DNA from: Clostridia bacterium
Lineage (GTDB): Bacteria; Bacillota; Clostridia; Oscillospirales; Acutalibacteraceae
DNA length: 6,028 nucleotides
Direction: 5' to 3'
NCBI GenBank assembly: GCA_017519685.1
Contig: JAFWRV010000031.1
Span: 1-6,028, forward strand
Made by a program: the position numbers and the translations under genes. Shown in pieces: positions 1 to 5,411 of this stretch. Under the pieces are notes generated by a model that was given only the letters and a program-made list of their open reading frames with translations, was not told where the DNA came from and did not search any database. Within the stretch, counting starts at the first letter, position 1, and every line of letters starts with the position of its first letter.

Positions 1-1
1 C

Positions 2-277
2 ATCAGTCTTATTATTCCCGTTTTGTTTTATCACGTCGGCTTCACCTCCGACTATGACATTCTCTTTATGGACGATATCAGGGCAAAGTGCGTGGTAATC
101 GGTGTCGCGTTTGACCTGGTGGGTCATATTCTCTGCTTCATTCCGTATCTTTTGTTCTGGGATTATACAGACGAAAAGCACGAAAAAGTTATCCGCGTTC
201 TTGAGGAAAGAGAACGCCTTGCGGGTACCGGAGCATCGGAAGAGGAGATTTACGCAGTCGGCAAGGAAGAGAAATAA
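2..277 (+). CDS. C-terminal part of a membrane transporter, probably GPH/MFS sugar symporter (5' end outside window)
   Basis: This is the last 91 codons of a gene that starts before the window; the frame is open from base 2, so the TTG at 23 is an internal Leu codon and not a start. The fragment contains a hydrophobic stretch with polar breaks and then a clear membrane segment (about VVIGVAFDLVGHILCFIPYL). It ends in a charged cytoplasmic tail beginning DYTDEKHEKVIRVLEER. A last helix followed by 'T-(D/E)-x-K-H-x-x-(I/V)' and a charged helix is typical of the C-terminus of glycoside-pentoside-hexuronide (GPH) symporters, which import sugars with Na+ or H+. The substrate cannot be read from this tail. 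An intrinsic terminator 15 bp downstream closes the unit. The membrane-transporter call is firm; the GPH family is likely, and another MFS family is possible. Confidence 0.6.
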   Translation: MSLIIPVLFYHVGFTSDYDILFMDDIRAKCVVIGVAFDLVGHILCFIPYLLFWDYTDEKHEKVIRVLEERERLAGTGASEEEIYAVGKEEK

Positions 278-291
278 TAATGTGTCTTTTG

Positions 292-318
292 ACAGGGCGG
301 ATTTCCGCCCTGTTTTTT
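292..318 (+). terminator. Intrinsic terminator of the transporter gene
   Basis: A perfect 9-bp stem ACAGGGCGG (292-300) / CCGCCCTGT (305-313) with loop ATTT is followed directly by six T (313-318). It lies 15 bp after the transporter stop codon, so the next block is a separate transcription unit. Confidence 0.9.
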
Positions 319-351
319 CTGCGCGATACAGCGGGAATTTTTGTTTATCTC

Positions 352-380
352 TTGACAAAAGCGGATAAATATGGTAAATA
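352..380 (+). promoter_or_regulatory. Promoter P1 upstream of a geneless leader
   Basis: A perfect -35 box TTGACA (352-357), a 17-bp spacer and the -10 box TAAATA (375-380) make a good sigma-A type promoter, with a predicted start near 387. The start falls inside the inverted repeat at 383-402. A terminator follows within about 40 bp, so P1 by itself would give an RNA of roughly 75 nt. Confidence 0.7.
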
Positions 381-382
381 TA

Positions 383-402
383 TAGTTAGTGATGACTAAC
401 TA
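383..402. promoter_or_regulatory. Probable operator: perfect inverted repeat overlapping the P1 start site
   Basis: TAGTTAGT (383-390), spacer GATG, ACTAACTA (395-402) form a perfect 8+8 bp dyad, starting 2 bp after the P1 -10 box and covering the predicted start site. That position suits a dimeric repressor blocking RNA polymerase. The site is AT-rich and is not followed by a T-run, so it is more likely a DNA site than a terminator. The regulator is not encoded in this window. TetR, MarR and DtxR-type proteins bind dyads of this general size, but I cannot assign the family. Confidence 0.65.
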
Positions 403-423
403 CATACTTTGAGCCATAGATTT

Positions 424-466
424 GTAAAGCCGCGGTATTTACTGCGGCTTTACTTTTTCTGTTTTT
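424..466 (+). terminator. Intrinsic terminator closing the P1 leader
   Basis: GTAAAGCCGC (424-433) pairs perfectly with GCGGCTTTAC (444-453). Three further inner pairs (434-436 with 441-443, one of them G-U) leave an ATTT tetraloop. The T-rich tract TTTTTCTGTTTTT (454-466) follows. This is a strong rho-independent terminator placed between P1 and the hydrolase gene. I see no alternative pairing in the short upstream RNA that would make an obvious antiterminator. Confidence 0.85.
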
Positions 467-476
467 ACTGTATAAT
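449..476 (+). promoter_or_regulatory. Promoter P2 of the serine hydrolase gene
   Basis: The -10 box is a perfect TATAAT (471-476). A -35 match TTTACT (449-454, four of six consensus bases) lies 16 bp upstream, in the 3' arm of the preceding terminator. The predicted start near 483 gives a leader of about 25 nt before the ATG at 509. Confidence 0.65.
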
Positions 477-508
477 AGATTAAAAGACTGAAAAGGAAAT
501 GAAAAGAT

Positions 509-1984
509 ATGTTTAATTATGTCTCTCCCGAAAAATGCGGTATCGCTTCATCGTCAATCCTTAAATTTATCAATACTCTTGAGTCAAACCGTCTTTCAAC
601 GCACTCGGTTATAATCGCAAGGGGAAACAGTATTGTATTCGAAAAATACTGGAAGCCGTTTCACAGGGATTATCTTCACCGCCAGTATTCCGTGTCAAAA
701 AGCATAACCGCTCTTGCCGTCGGATTTCTTGTTCAGGAAGGACTCATCAATCTTGATGACCCGATTGAGAAATATTTTCCCGATAAAATCTCGGAGAAAA
801 CTCATCCTTATCTGAGAAAACAGACTATCCGCAATATGCTGACTATGACAACGGCTCTTTACGGCCCCGATTGGTTCAGGTATCACAGTCCCGACAGACT
901 CCGTGTTTATTTTGAGCATGACGCGCTGCCCGCAATAAAACCCGGCACGATATTCAGATACGACAGCACGGGAACGTTTGTCATCGGCGCACTTGTTGAA
1001 CGCATAAGCGGCATGAAGCTTATGGATTATCTCAGGATAAAACTGTTTGATAAAATCGGCGTTTCCAAGGAAGCTTACTGTCTTGAGTGCCCGGGAGGTC
1101 ATTCCTGGAGTGACAGCGCCGTAATCTGCACATCGCTTGATTTATTGAAAATAGCGAGATTTACTCTCAATTACGGAGAGTGGAACGGCGAGCAGATTAT
1201 CGACAGGCAGTATATGATTGACGCGACTTCCGCTCTTGTGCGCAACGACATTGCCAACGAGGACCGGTTCTCAACACAGGGTTACGGTTATTACATCTGG
1301 AGAACATTTGAAAATTCGTTCAGTTTCAACGGAATGGGCTGTCAGTACGCGATATGTGTTCCCGATAAAGATATCATCCTGATTATTCAGAGCGATAACC
1401 AGGGAAAGGAAGAATACGCCAAAGCTCTGATATTTGACAGCTTTTTCAGATATATTGTCGATCCCGCGCAGGAAGGCGAAATTGAAGCTGTTCCCGGTGA
1501 TGTCGGGGCGCTCGAAGAAGCGACTGCCGATCTCAGACTTGCCGTCGCGGTCGGAAAAACATCGTCGCCCGCCGCTTCTCAGACAGAGGGCAAAACATAT
1601 TATTTCGAAGATAACCCGATGGGCTGGAAAAAAATGAAAATGCACTTTGAAGGCGATGAAGGGTGCGTTTATTACGAGAACGCGCAGGGAGAGAAGAAAC
1701 TCCGTTTCGGCTTCGGGAAAAATGTTTTTTCAGAGTTTGAGCAGGACGGGTACGCCGATAAAATCGGCAATATTCCCGGAAACCGCCGCTATAAATGCGC
1801 CGCTTCCGCAGTATGGATGAGCGAATACTCACTGACCGTCAAGGTTCAGATTATTGATATATATTTCGGAACCATGGACGTGGTGTTTGCCTTTGACGGC
1901 GACACGGTTTCGGTGGAAATGAGAAAGACCGCCGAAGATTTCCTGAATGAATATCAGGGAAGGGCATTCGGCGTGATTAAATAA
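509..1984 (+). CDS. Beta-lactamase-family (class C/PBP-like fold) serine hydrolase with extra C-terminal domain
   Basis: This 491-residue protein has a beta-lactamase/transpeptidase-like domain at about residues 10-320. The nucleophile motif SxxK is SVSK (Ser61, Lys64), and the second motif YxS is YDS (151-153) in the usual 'FRYDSTG' setting. In place of the third motif (HxG/KTG) is FNGMGCQY (273-280), as in many esterase-like members. Residues about 340-491 form a second, probably beta-rich region with no motif I recognise. There is no signal peptide or membrane segment, so a cytoplasmic esterase or amidase is more likely than a true beta-lactamase or wall enzyme. The substrate is unknown. 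The start at 509 is supported by AAGGA (493-497), 11 nt upstream, slightly far; an ATG at 499 is out of frame. The gene stands alone between P2 and a convergent terminator. Confidence 0.88.
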   Translation: MFNYVSPEKCGIASSSILKFINTLESNRLSTHSVIIARGNSIVFEKYWKPFHRDYLHRQYSVSKSITALAVGFLVQEGLINLDDPIEKYFPDKISEKTHPYLRKQTIRNMLTMTTALYGPDWFRYHSPDRLRVYFEHDALPAIKPGTIFRYDSTGTFVIGALVERISGMKLMDYLRIKLFDKIGVSKEAYCLECPGGHSWSDSAVICTSLDLLKIARFTLNYGEWNGEQIIDRQYMIDATSALVRNDIANEDRFSTQGYGYYIWRTFENSFSFNGMGCQYAICVPDKDIILIIQSDNQGKEEYAKALIFDSFFRYIVDPAQEGEIEAVPGDVGALEEATADLRLAVAVGKTSSPAASQTEGKTYYFEDNPMGWKKMKMHFEGDEGCVYYENAQGEKKLRFGFGKNVFSEFEQDGYADKIGNIPGNRRYKCAASAVWMSEYSLTVKVQIIDIYFGTMDVVFAFDGDTVSVEMRKTAEDFLNEYQGRAFGVIK

Positions 1985-1989
1985 AATGA

Positions 1990-2016
1990 GGAGCGGACTC
2001 AGTCCGCTCCCTGTTT
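1990..2016. terminator. Probable bidirectional terminator between convergent genes
   Basis: GGAGCGGAC (1990-1998) and GTCCGCTCC (2002-2010) form a perfect 9-bp stem with a 3-nt loop. Rightward it is followed by the T-rich CTGTTTATTTTA. Leftward the flank reads TCATTTTAT, so it can also end the minus-strand genes. It lies between the hydrolase stop (1984) and the isomerase-like gene stop (2015). Confidence 0.8.
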
Positions 2017-2743
2017 ATTTTATAAGTGATTTCAGTGTTTTTGCGTCTTTGAGAAACTGTGCTTCACTGTCGCCTTTTACAAATTCCAGCAAAGCCGCGT
2101 TTGCTGCTTCTCCCGCCGCGGCAAACCACTGTTTCCAGTATTCCGTGCCGTCGGAAAGCGGAAATCTTTCTGAGTTAACCCAATAATAAACATGCAGATT
2201 AAGCAGGATTTTCCTGTCTGAGAGTTCCCTGACATTATCCGCCATTTCGCTTTTTTCAAGAGAATCAAGCGGCTGCCAGTAAAGGCGGACATTTTCGGAG
2301 TTTATCTCCTCAATCAGAGAAACAGCGGATTGCTGATTGGCTGTGAGAGTTCCTCCGTGATATTCAAACGATAATGTCATTCCTTCATTGCCGGCAAGGT
2401 AGGAAATCCTTTTTGCCTCTTCAACAAGTTTTATCCTGTTTTCTTTTGATACATCATCCGGGTTTTCAGTCCCCGCCCAGATTCTTATATTCGGCGCCCC
2501 GAGTTTTTTCGCGGTTTCAAGAACGGGGATAAAGTCCTGACCCTGCCCGAGTTTATAATAACTGCCGAGAGAGAAGACCTCAAGACCGTTCATTTTTTCC
2601 GCAATCTCATACGCGGCGGAGGGATTTACGGCGTGAACGTCGGCGCTCCATTCAATTCCGTCAAGCTCCGCTTCCCTACAGAGGTCAATGATTCTTTCGG
2701 GAGAAAGCTTGCGGAAAGTAGCCGAAACAAGTCCGGTTTTCAT
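2015..2743 (-). CDS. Sugar phosphate isomerase/epimerase-type TIM barrel protein
   Basis: This 242-residue protein fits the AP-endonuclease-2/xylose-isomerase-like TIM-barrel superfamily in length and motifs. Early on it has 'LDGIEWSADVH' (Glu31, His37), the usual strand-2 site. 'LSFEYHGGTLT' follows (Glu127, His129), then 'RLYWQP' (Gln157), 'LNLHVYYW' (His184) and a final strand 'ALLEFVKGD' (Glu220). These carboxylate and His positions are where the family binds its divalent metal and substrate. Members isomerise, epimerise or eliminate from sugars and sugar derivatives; the exact reaction cannot be read here. Its ATG overlaps the stop of the ThuA-like gene by one base (TAATG at 2745-2741), and it has only a weak AAAGAA ribosome site of its own, so translation is probably coupled. 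It is the last gene of the leftward unit. Confidence 0.85.
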   Translation of the reverse strand: MKTGLVSATFRKLSPERIIDLCREAELDGIEWSADVHAVNPSAAYEIAEKMNGLEVFSLGSYYKLGQGQDFIPVLETAKKLGAPNIRIWAGTENPDDVSKENRIKLVEEAKRISYLAGNEGMTLSFEYHGGTLTANQQSAVSLIEEINSENVRLYWQPLDSLEKSEMADNVRELSDRKILLNLHVYYWVNSERFPLSDGTEYWKQWFAAAGEAANAALLEFVKGDSEAQFLKDAKTLKSLIK

Positions 2744-3468
2744 TATTCTTTGTTTACCGGCGGCAGATGGGGACAGTCCATTATGTCATCACAGCGGTAA
2801 GACGGAGCAGCCCAGCGTACAGCGTTTTTAATAACCGTCTGTATTTCCGGATTATAATATGTCGGGTAAGTTTCATGACCCGGCTGGAAATAGAAGATTC
2901 TGCCGTTATCTCTGCGGAATGTGCAGCCGGAGCGGAATACCTCACCGCCTGAATACCAGCTGATAAATACCGTGTCTTCCGGAGCGGGAATTCCGAACGG
3001 TTCGCCGTAGGTTTCGTCGGCGGGCAGTTCAATATATCTTCCGAGTCCCTTTGCTATCGGGTGAGACGGAGAGCAGACCCATACTCTTGTAAGGTCATCG
3101 CTTTCACGCCAGGTCAGCGAGCCGCTTGTGCCCATAAGGCGGAGAAACGGCTTGGATTTATGGGCGGAATGAAGAAATACAGCGCCCATACCGTTGAGCA
3201 CGGCTTCCTGAACCGCTTCGGCAACCTCATCGGGTACTTCGTCGTGAGCCATATGACCCCACCAGATTATAACATCGGTTTCCTTGAGAATCTCCGGAGT
3301 GATGCCTGCCCTGATATTATCAAGCGTGACCGTATTTACGGTTATGTCTTCCTCTTTGCCGAGAAAATCCGCTATCGCGGTATGAATTCCGAGAGGATAT
3401 ATTTCGCTTGCTTTGCAGGTCGTATTCTTTTCGTGACGGAATTCGTTATATACAAGAACTCTTATCAT
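2743..3468 (-). CDS. ThuA family protein (trehalose utilization-like, class I glutamine amidotransferase-like fold)
   Basis: This 241-residue protein matches the whole ThuA domain. It has an N-terminal strand MIRVLVYNEFRHE, then DVIIWWGHMAHDEV (65-78). The elbow region GAVFLHSAHKSKPF (95-108) lacks the Cys of true glutaminases, as is normal for ThuA. The C-terminus is FYFQPGHETYPTYYNPEIQ (192-210) followed by VIKNAVRWA. ThuA proteins were first linked to trehalose and maltitol catabolism through 3-keto sugar intermediates in Sinorhizobium; the chemistry of most members is not settled. The start is well supported: GGAGG (3478-3474 read leftward) lies 5 nt before the ATG. The gene begins 38 bp after the stop of the secreted transglutaminase gene, with no terminator or clear promoter between, and overlaps the downstream TIM-barrel gene by one base. 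A role on a sugar derivative together with that gene is inference; trehalose itself is not shown. Confidence 0.88.
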   Translation of the reverse strand: MIRVLVYNEFRHEKNTTCKASEIYPLGIHTAIADFLGKEEDITVNTVTLDNIRAGITPEILKETDVIIWWGHMAHDEVPDEVAEAVQEAVLNGMGAVFLHSAHKSKPFLRLMGTSGSLTWRESDDLTRVWVCSPSHPIAKGLGRYIELPADETYGEPFGIPAPEDTVFISWYSGGEVFRSGCTFRRDNGRIFYFQPGHETYPTYYNPEIQTVIKNAVRWAAPSYRCDDIMDCPHLPPVNKE

Positions 3469-3506
3469 ATTTTCCTCCGTGTCAATCCGGCGGGATAAAG
3501 AATTGA

Positions 3507-5141
3507 TTAACCGATGTCGTAAGTCTTAAGCATGCCGAACAGGCTCTTGAAGAAAGCGATGATTATCTGGAAGAAGCCGCCGCTGACATTGATTGTTATC
3601 TTCTTTTCGAGTAAATTGCCATTGCCGTCTTTAGCGGTGTTGCCCTTGGAGTCAATTACTTTGACAAAATAATCGGTGGTAGAGGTGAGCTGACCGGATG
3701 TATATTCAACTTTCGCTTCACCTTTCTCGTTCGCGGCGACCGCCGCTTTCTGAGTGCCGCCCTCATAGATTGCGAGCTTATATCCCGCGGGAAGATTCGC
3801 GGAGGTGGCGGTAATATGAACTTTTTCGTTATATCCGATACCTATGCCGTTGCCTGTTTTGAAAGTTGTCTTGGCAGCGGGATTTGTTGATCTTTTATCT
3901 GTTGCGTCACATCTGTCGCATTTCGCGGTTTCGGTTCCGTCGCCGTTGTCAACATACTTTGTGAAGCTGTGACCGAGAGCGGGGATAGTTTTAGTCGTTT
4001 TGGTCTTTTCTCCGCAGACTGAGCAGGTGGCAACCTCGTCATAGCTTCCGGCTGCTGTGCAGGTAGCGGGTTTTTCGTTTTCTTTTGTTGCCGCGCCGAA
4101 TTTATGACCGGGAGCGGTAATTGTTTCATTATATGAATAACCGCAGGAGCAGGTCAATTTCTTTTCACCGTCTTCGGTGCAGGTTGCCGCCTTAATGATT
4201 TCTTCTTTGAAGCTGTGGGTGTGGTCGGGGTTTCCGGAGGGGTAATCCTCGTTATATACAAGGTTGTCCTTGAGAAGGAACTGCTTCCTGGAATTCTTCC
4301 AGTAGTAATTGTCATATGTTGTGTCGGTCGGGGTCTTGTCATAGTCATCGTGGTTGTAAAAACCGCTCATCTCACTTCTGAGACCGTTGGTTGAACGGAG
4401 CAGAAGATCATGGAATAAACCCGAATCCTGGTCATCGTTTGTAACGTCAACATGATAGTCTTTACCGTCAACGGTGACTATATTCCACATATGACCCATT
4501 TCCTTGCTCGGATTGAGACGGCAGGGGATTCCGAGTTTAATCATAAGATACTGGAAGGCTTTTGAGTAGCTTTCGCAGACACCGAGATGTTTTATAAACG
4601 CACCTGTAATTTCAAAATCATCGCTTGATGCGCTTGCCGGATTGGCGGCGGCCGCATTGTTGTAATCCATAAGGTTTGCGATTCTGTCGTGAGCGAGCAG
4701 AACTTTGTCGGCTTCACTCAGACTTGCGGATTTGATATCGGCTGTAAGCTCGTCCGCGGCGGTTCTGCACTGCGCAACCTTGCTGTCATAAGCGGCCTTA
4801 TCCATTTTATAAGTGAATTTGGCTTTTGAATATACGCCGCTGACTATATCATAACCGATTGACGAGTCGAGATGGAATATTTCGGGATCCTCAGCGGTAA
4901 TTTCGCTGATTATGCTTTTAATAAGATCCTTGCTTTCGTTTCCTTTGGGAAGAGCGAAGGACTGAATATCGACAGCGCTCGTGCATGTAAGAAAGTTCTC
5001 GTAAAGAAGGGCTTTCAGCGCTTCACGGTCAACGGCGTCGGGAGAAGACTCCGAAAAAGCAAGCGCACTCTGACCTGCCGAAAAAATCATAAGCAGGGCA
5101 AGAATTAAAGTTAAAATTCTGGTGCTGATTTTTTTGTTCAT
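3507..5141 (-). CDS. Secreted transglutaminase-like (protease-type) protein with Cys-pair repeats and FFK-type C-terminal tail
   Basis: The protein has 544 residues. Residues 1-28 are a Sec signal peptide: basic MNKKISTR, hydrophobic ILTLILALLMIF, and a likely cut after SALA-28. At about 145-240 lies a transglutaminase-like papain-fold domain with Cys189 in 'GVCESYSKAFQYLM', His217 in 'MGHMWN' and Asp232 in 'YHVDVTNDD'; the triad is complete. Residues 307-418 carry Cys-pair repeats (see 3888-4187). Residues 425-519 look like an Ig-like beta domain. The end is a hydrophobic/basic tail, GGFFQIIIAFFKSLFGMLKT. No LPxTG motif or SLH domain is seen. The family hydrolyses or transfers peptide amide bonds, so it is probably an extracellular protease, crosslinker or wall-remodelling protein; the substrate is unknown. 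GGAGGT 6 nt before the ATG and a good promoter support the start. It heads the leftward cluster but has no evident functional tie to the ThuA and isomerase-like genes. Confidence 0.85.
   Translation of the reverse strand: MNKKISTRILTLILALLMIFSAGQSALAFSESSPDAVDREALKALLYENFLTCTSAVDIQSFALPKGNESKDLIKSIISEITAEDPEIFHLDSSIGYDIVSGVYSKAKFTYKMDKAAYDSKVAQCRTAADELTADIKSASLSEADKVLLAHDRIANLMDYNNAAAANPASASSDDFEITGAFIKHLGVCESYSKAFQYLMIKLGIPCRLNPSKEMGHMWNIVTVDGKDYHVDVTNDDQDSGLFHDLLLRSTNGLRSEMSGFYNHDDYDKTPTDTTYDNYYWKNSRKQFLLKDNLVYNEDYPSGNPDHTHSFKEEIIKAATCTEDGEKKLTCSCGYSYNETITAPGHKFGAATKENEKPATCTAAGSYDEVATCSVCGEKTKTTKTIPALGHSFTKYVDNGDGTETAKCDRCDATDKRSTNPAAKTTFKTGNGIGIGYNEKVHITATSANLPAGYKLAIYEGGTQKAAVAANEKGEAKVEYTSGQLTSTTDYFVKVIDSKGNTAKDGNGNLLEKKITINVSGGFFQIIIAFFKSLFGMLKTYDIG
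3510..3581 (-). other. C-terminal hydrophobic/basic tail of the secreted protein
   Basis: Residues 521-544 are rich in Phe, Ile and Leu with spaced Lys (FFQIIIAFFKSLFGMLK), after a Ser-Gly linker and before a short polar end. The stretch is too amphipathic and too near the end to be a typical transmembrane helix, and there is no sortase motif. I recall closely similar 'IIAFFK-x-LFG' endings on unrelated secreted proteins from Ruminococcaceae-type bacteria, which would suggest a shared sorting or membrane-association signal. That comparison is from memory and the function is inference. Confidence 0.5.
3888..4187 (-). repeat. Three Cys-pair repeats in the secreted transglutaminase-like protein
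   Basis: Residues 319-418 hold two full repeat units and one degenerate unit. Unit 1: ATCTEDG ... TCSCGYSYNETITAPGH. Unit 2: ATCTAAG ... TCSVCGEKTKTTKTIPALGH. Unit 3: GDGTETAKCDRCDATDK. Each has CxC or CxxC and the full ones have a His about 15 residues later; a further HTHSF precedes unit 1 and HSF follows unit 2. The pattern suggests small metal-binding or disulfide modules in an extracellular stalk. Such repeats are common in surface proteins of gut Clostridia (family knowledge); their ligand is not evident here. Confidence 0.7.
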
Positions 5142-5147
5142 GCTAAT

Positions 5148-5153
5148 ACCTCC
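5148..5153 (-). promoter_or_regulatory. Ribosome binding site of the secreted transglutaminase-like gene
   Basis: GGAGGT on the minus strand, 6 nt before the ATG at 5141-5139, fixes this start; the signal peptide begins directly there. Confidence 0.9.
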
Positions 5154-5183
5154 GTTAAATAAAATAGTTTTTCCGTTAAATAC

Positions 5184-5212
5184 TTTATAACATATATTTG
5201 TTTTAAAATCAA
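5184..5212 (-). promoter_or_regulatory. Promoter of the secreted transglutaminase-like gene
   Basis: On the minus strand TTGATT (5212-5207), a 17-bp AT-rich spacer and TATAAA (5189-5184) form a good sigma-A promoter. It predicts a start near 5177 and a leader of about 36 nt. It is divergent from the tRNA promoter; the two -35 boxes lie 32 bp apart. No dyad that would suggest an operator is seen. Confidence 0.75.
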
Positions 5213-5244
5213 GACAATAGTCAAAAAACGCAGTAAAATAGGAG

Positions 5245-5273
5245 TTGACAAATCCGCGGTGATAAATTATAAT
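5245..5273 (+). promoter_or_regulatory. Consensus promoter of tRNA-Leu
   Basis: TTGACA (5245-5250), exactly 17 bp, then TATAAT (5268-5273): a perfect sigma-A consensus, as expected for a stable RNA gene. The predicted start near 5280 gives a 5' leader of about 15 nt before the mature tRNA end, to be removed by RNase P. Confidence 0.9.
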
Positions 5274-5294
5274 AATATTCCACCGCCATAATGC

Positions 5295-5381
5295 GCCGGT
5301 GTGGCGAAATAGGCAGACGCAAGGGACTTAAAATCCCTCGCTGGCAACAGCGTACCGGTTCAAGTCCGGTCACCGGCACCA
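5295..5381 (+). tRNA. tRNA-Leu (anticodon TAA), CCA encoded
   Basis: This 87-nt class II tRNA reads UUA (and UUG by wobble). The acceptor stem GCCGGTG (5295-5301) pairs perfectly with CACCGGC (5371-5377), followed by discriminator A (5378) and encoded CCA (5379-5381). The anticodon stem AGGGA/TCCCT encloses the loop CTTAAAA with TAA at 5329-5331. A long variable arm follows (CGCTGGCAACAGCG, 5339-5352), as required for Leu. The T arm is ACCGG-TTCAAGT-CCGGT. Discriminator A agrees with leucine identity. It is a single tRNA gene on the strand opposite its protein-coding neighbours. Confidence 0.97.
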
Positions 5382-5411
5382 GATGCCGCTTATTGCGCGA
5401 GGCGGCAGAAG

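Noticed and set aside
23..25. TTG as start of the first gene
   Set aside because: The frame is open back to the window edge and the residues before it (ISLIIPV) continue the membrane protein, so the gene is 5'-truncated by the window.
695..1102. Minus-strand ORF of 135 codons opposite the serine hydrolase
   Set aside because: It overlaps the catalytic core of a clearly recognised gene, and its translation shows no family features.
3480..3485. TTGACA on the minus strand just upstream of thuA
   Set aside because: It lies directly next to the ribosome site; a transcript from it would start inside thuA, so it cannot be the thuA promoter.
3061..3498. Plus-strand ORF of 145 codons opposite thuA
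   Set aside because: It is a frame shadow: no ribosome site or recognisable family, and the opposite strand encodes a clear ThuA protein across the same bases.
5295..5381. tRNA-Leu as attachment site of an integrated element
   Set aside because: No integrase, phage gene or repeated tRNA 3' end is visible in the window; addA, a housekeeping gene, follows immediately.
5384..5407. Hairpin TGCCGC...GCGGCA right after tRNA-Leu as the tRNA terminator
   Set aside because: The stem is only 6 bp with a 12-nt loop and no T-run follows on either strand. The structure at 5412-5500 is a better candidate.
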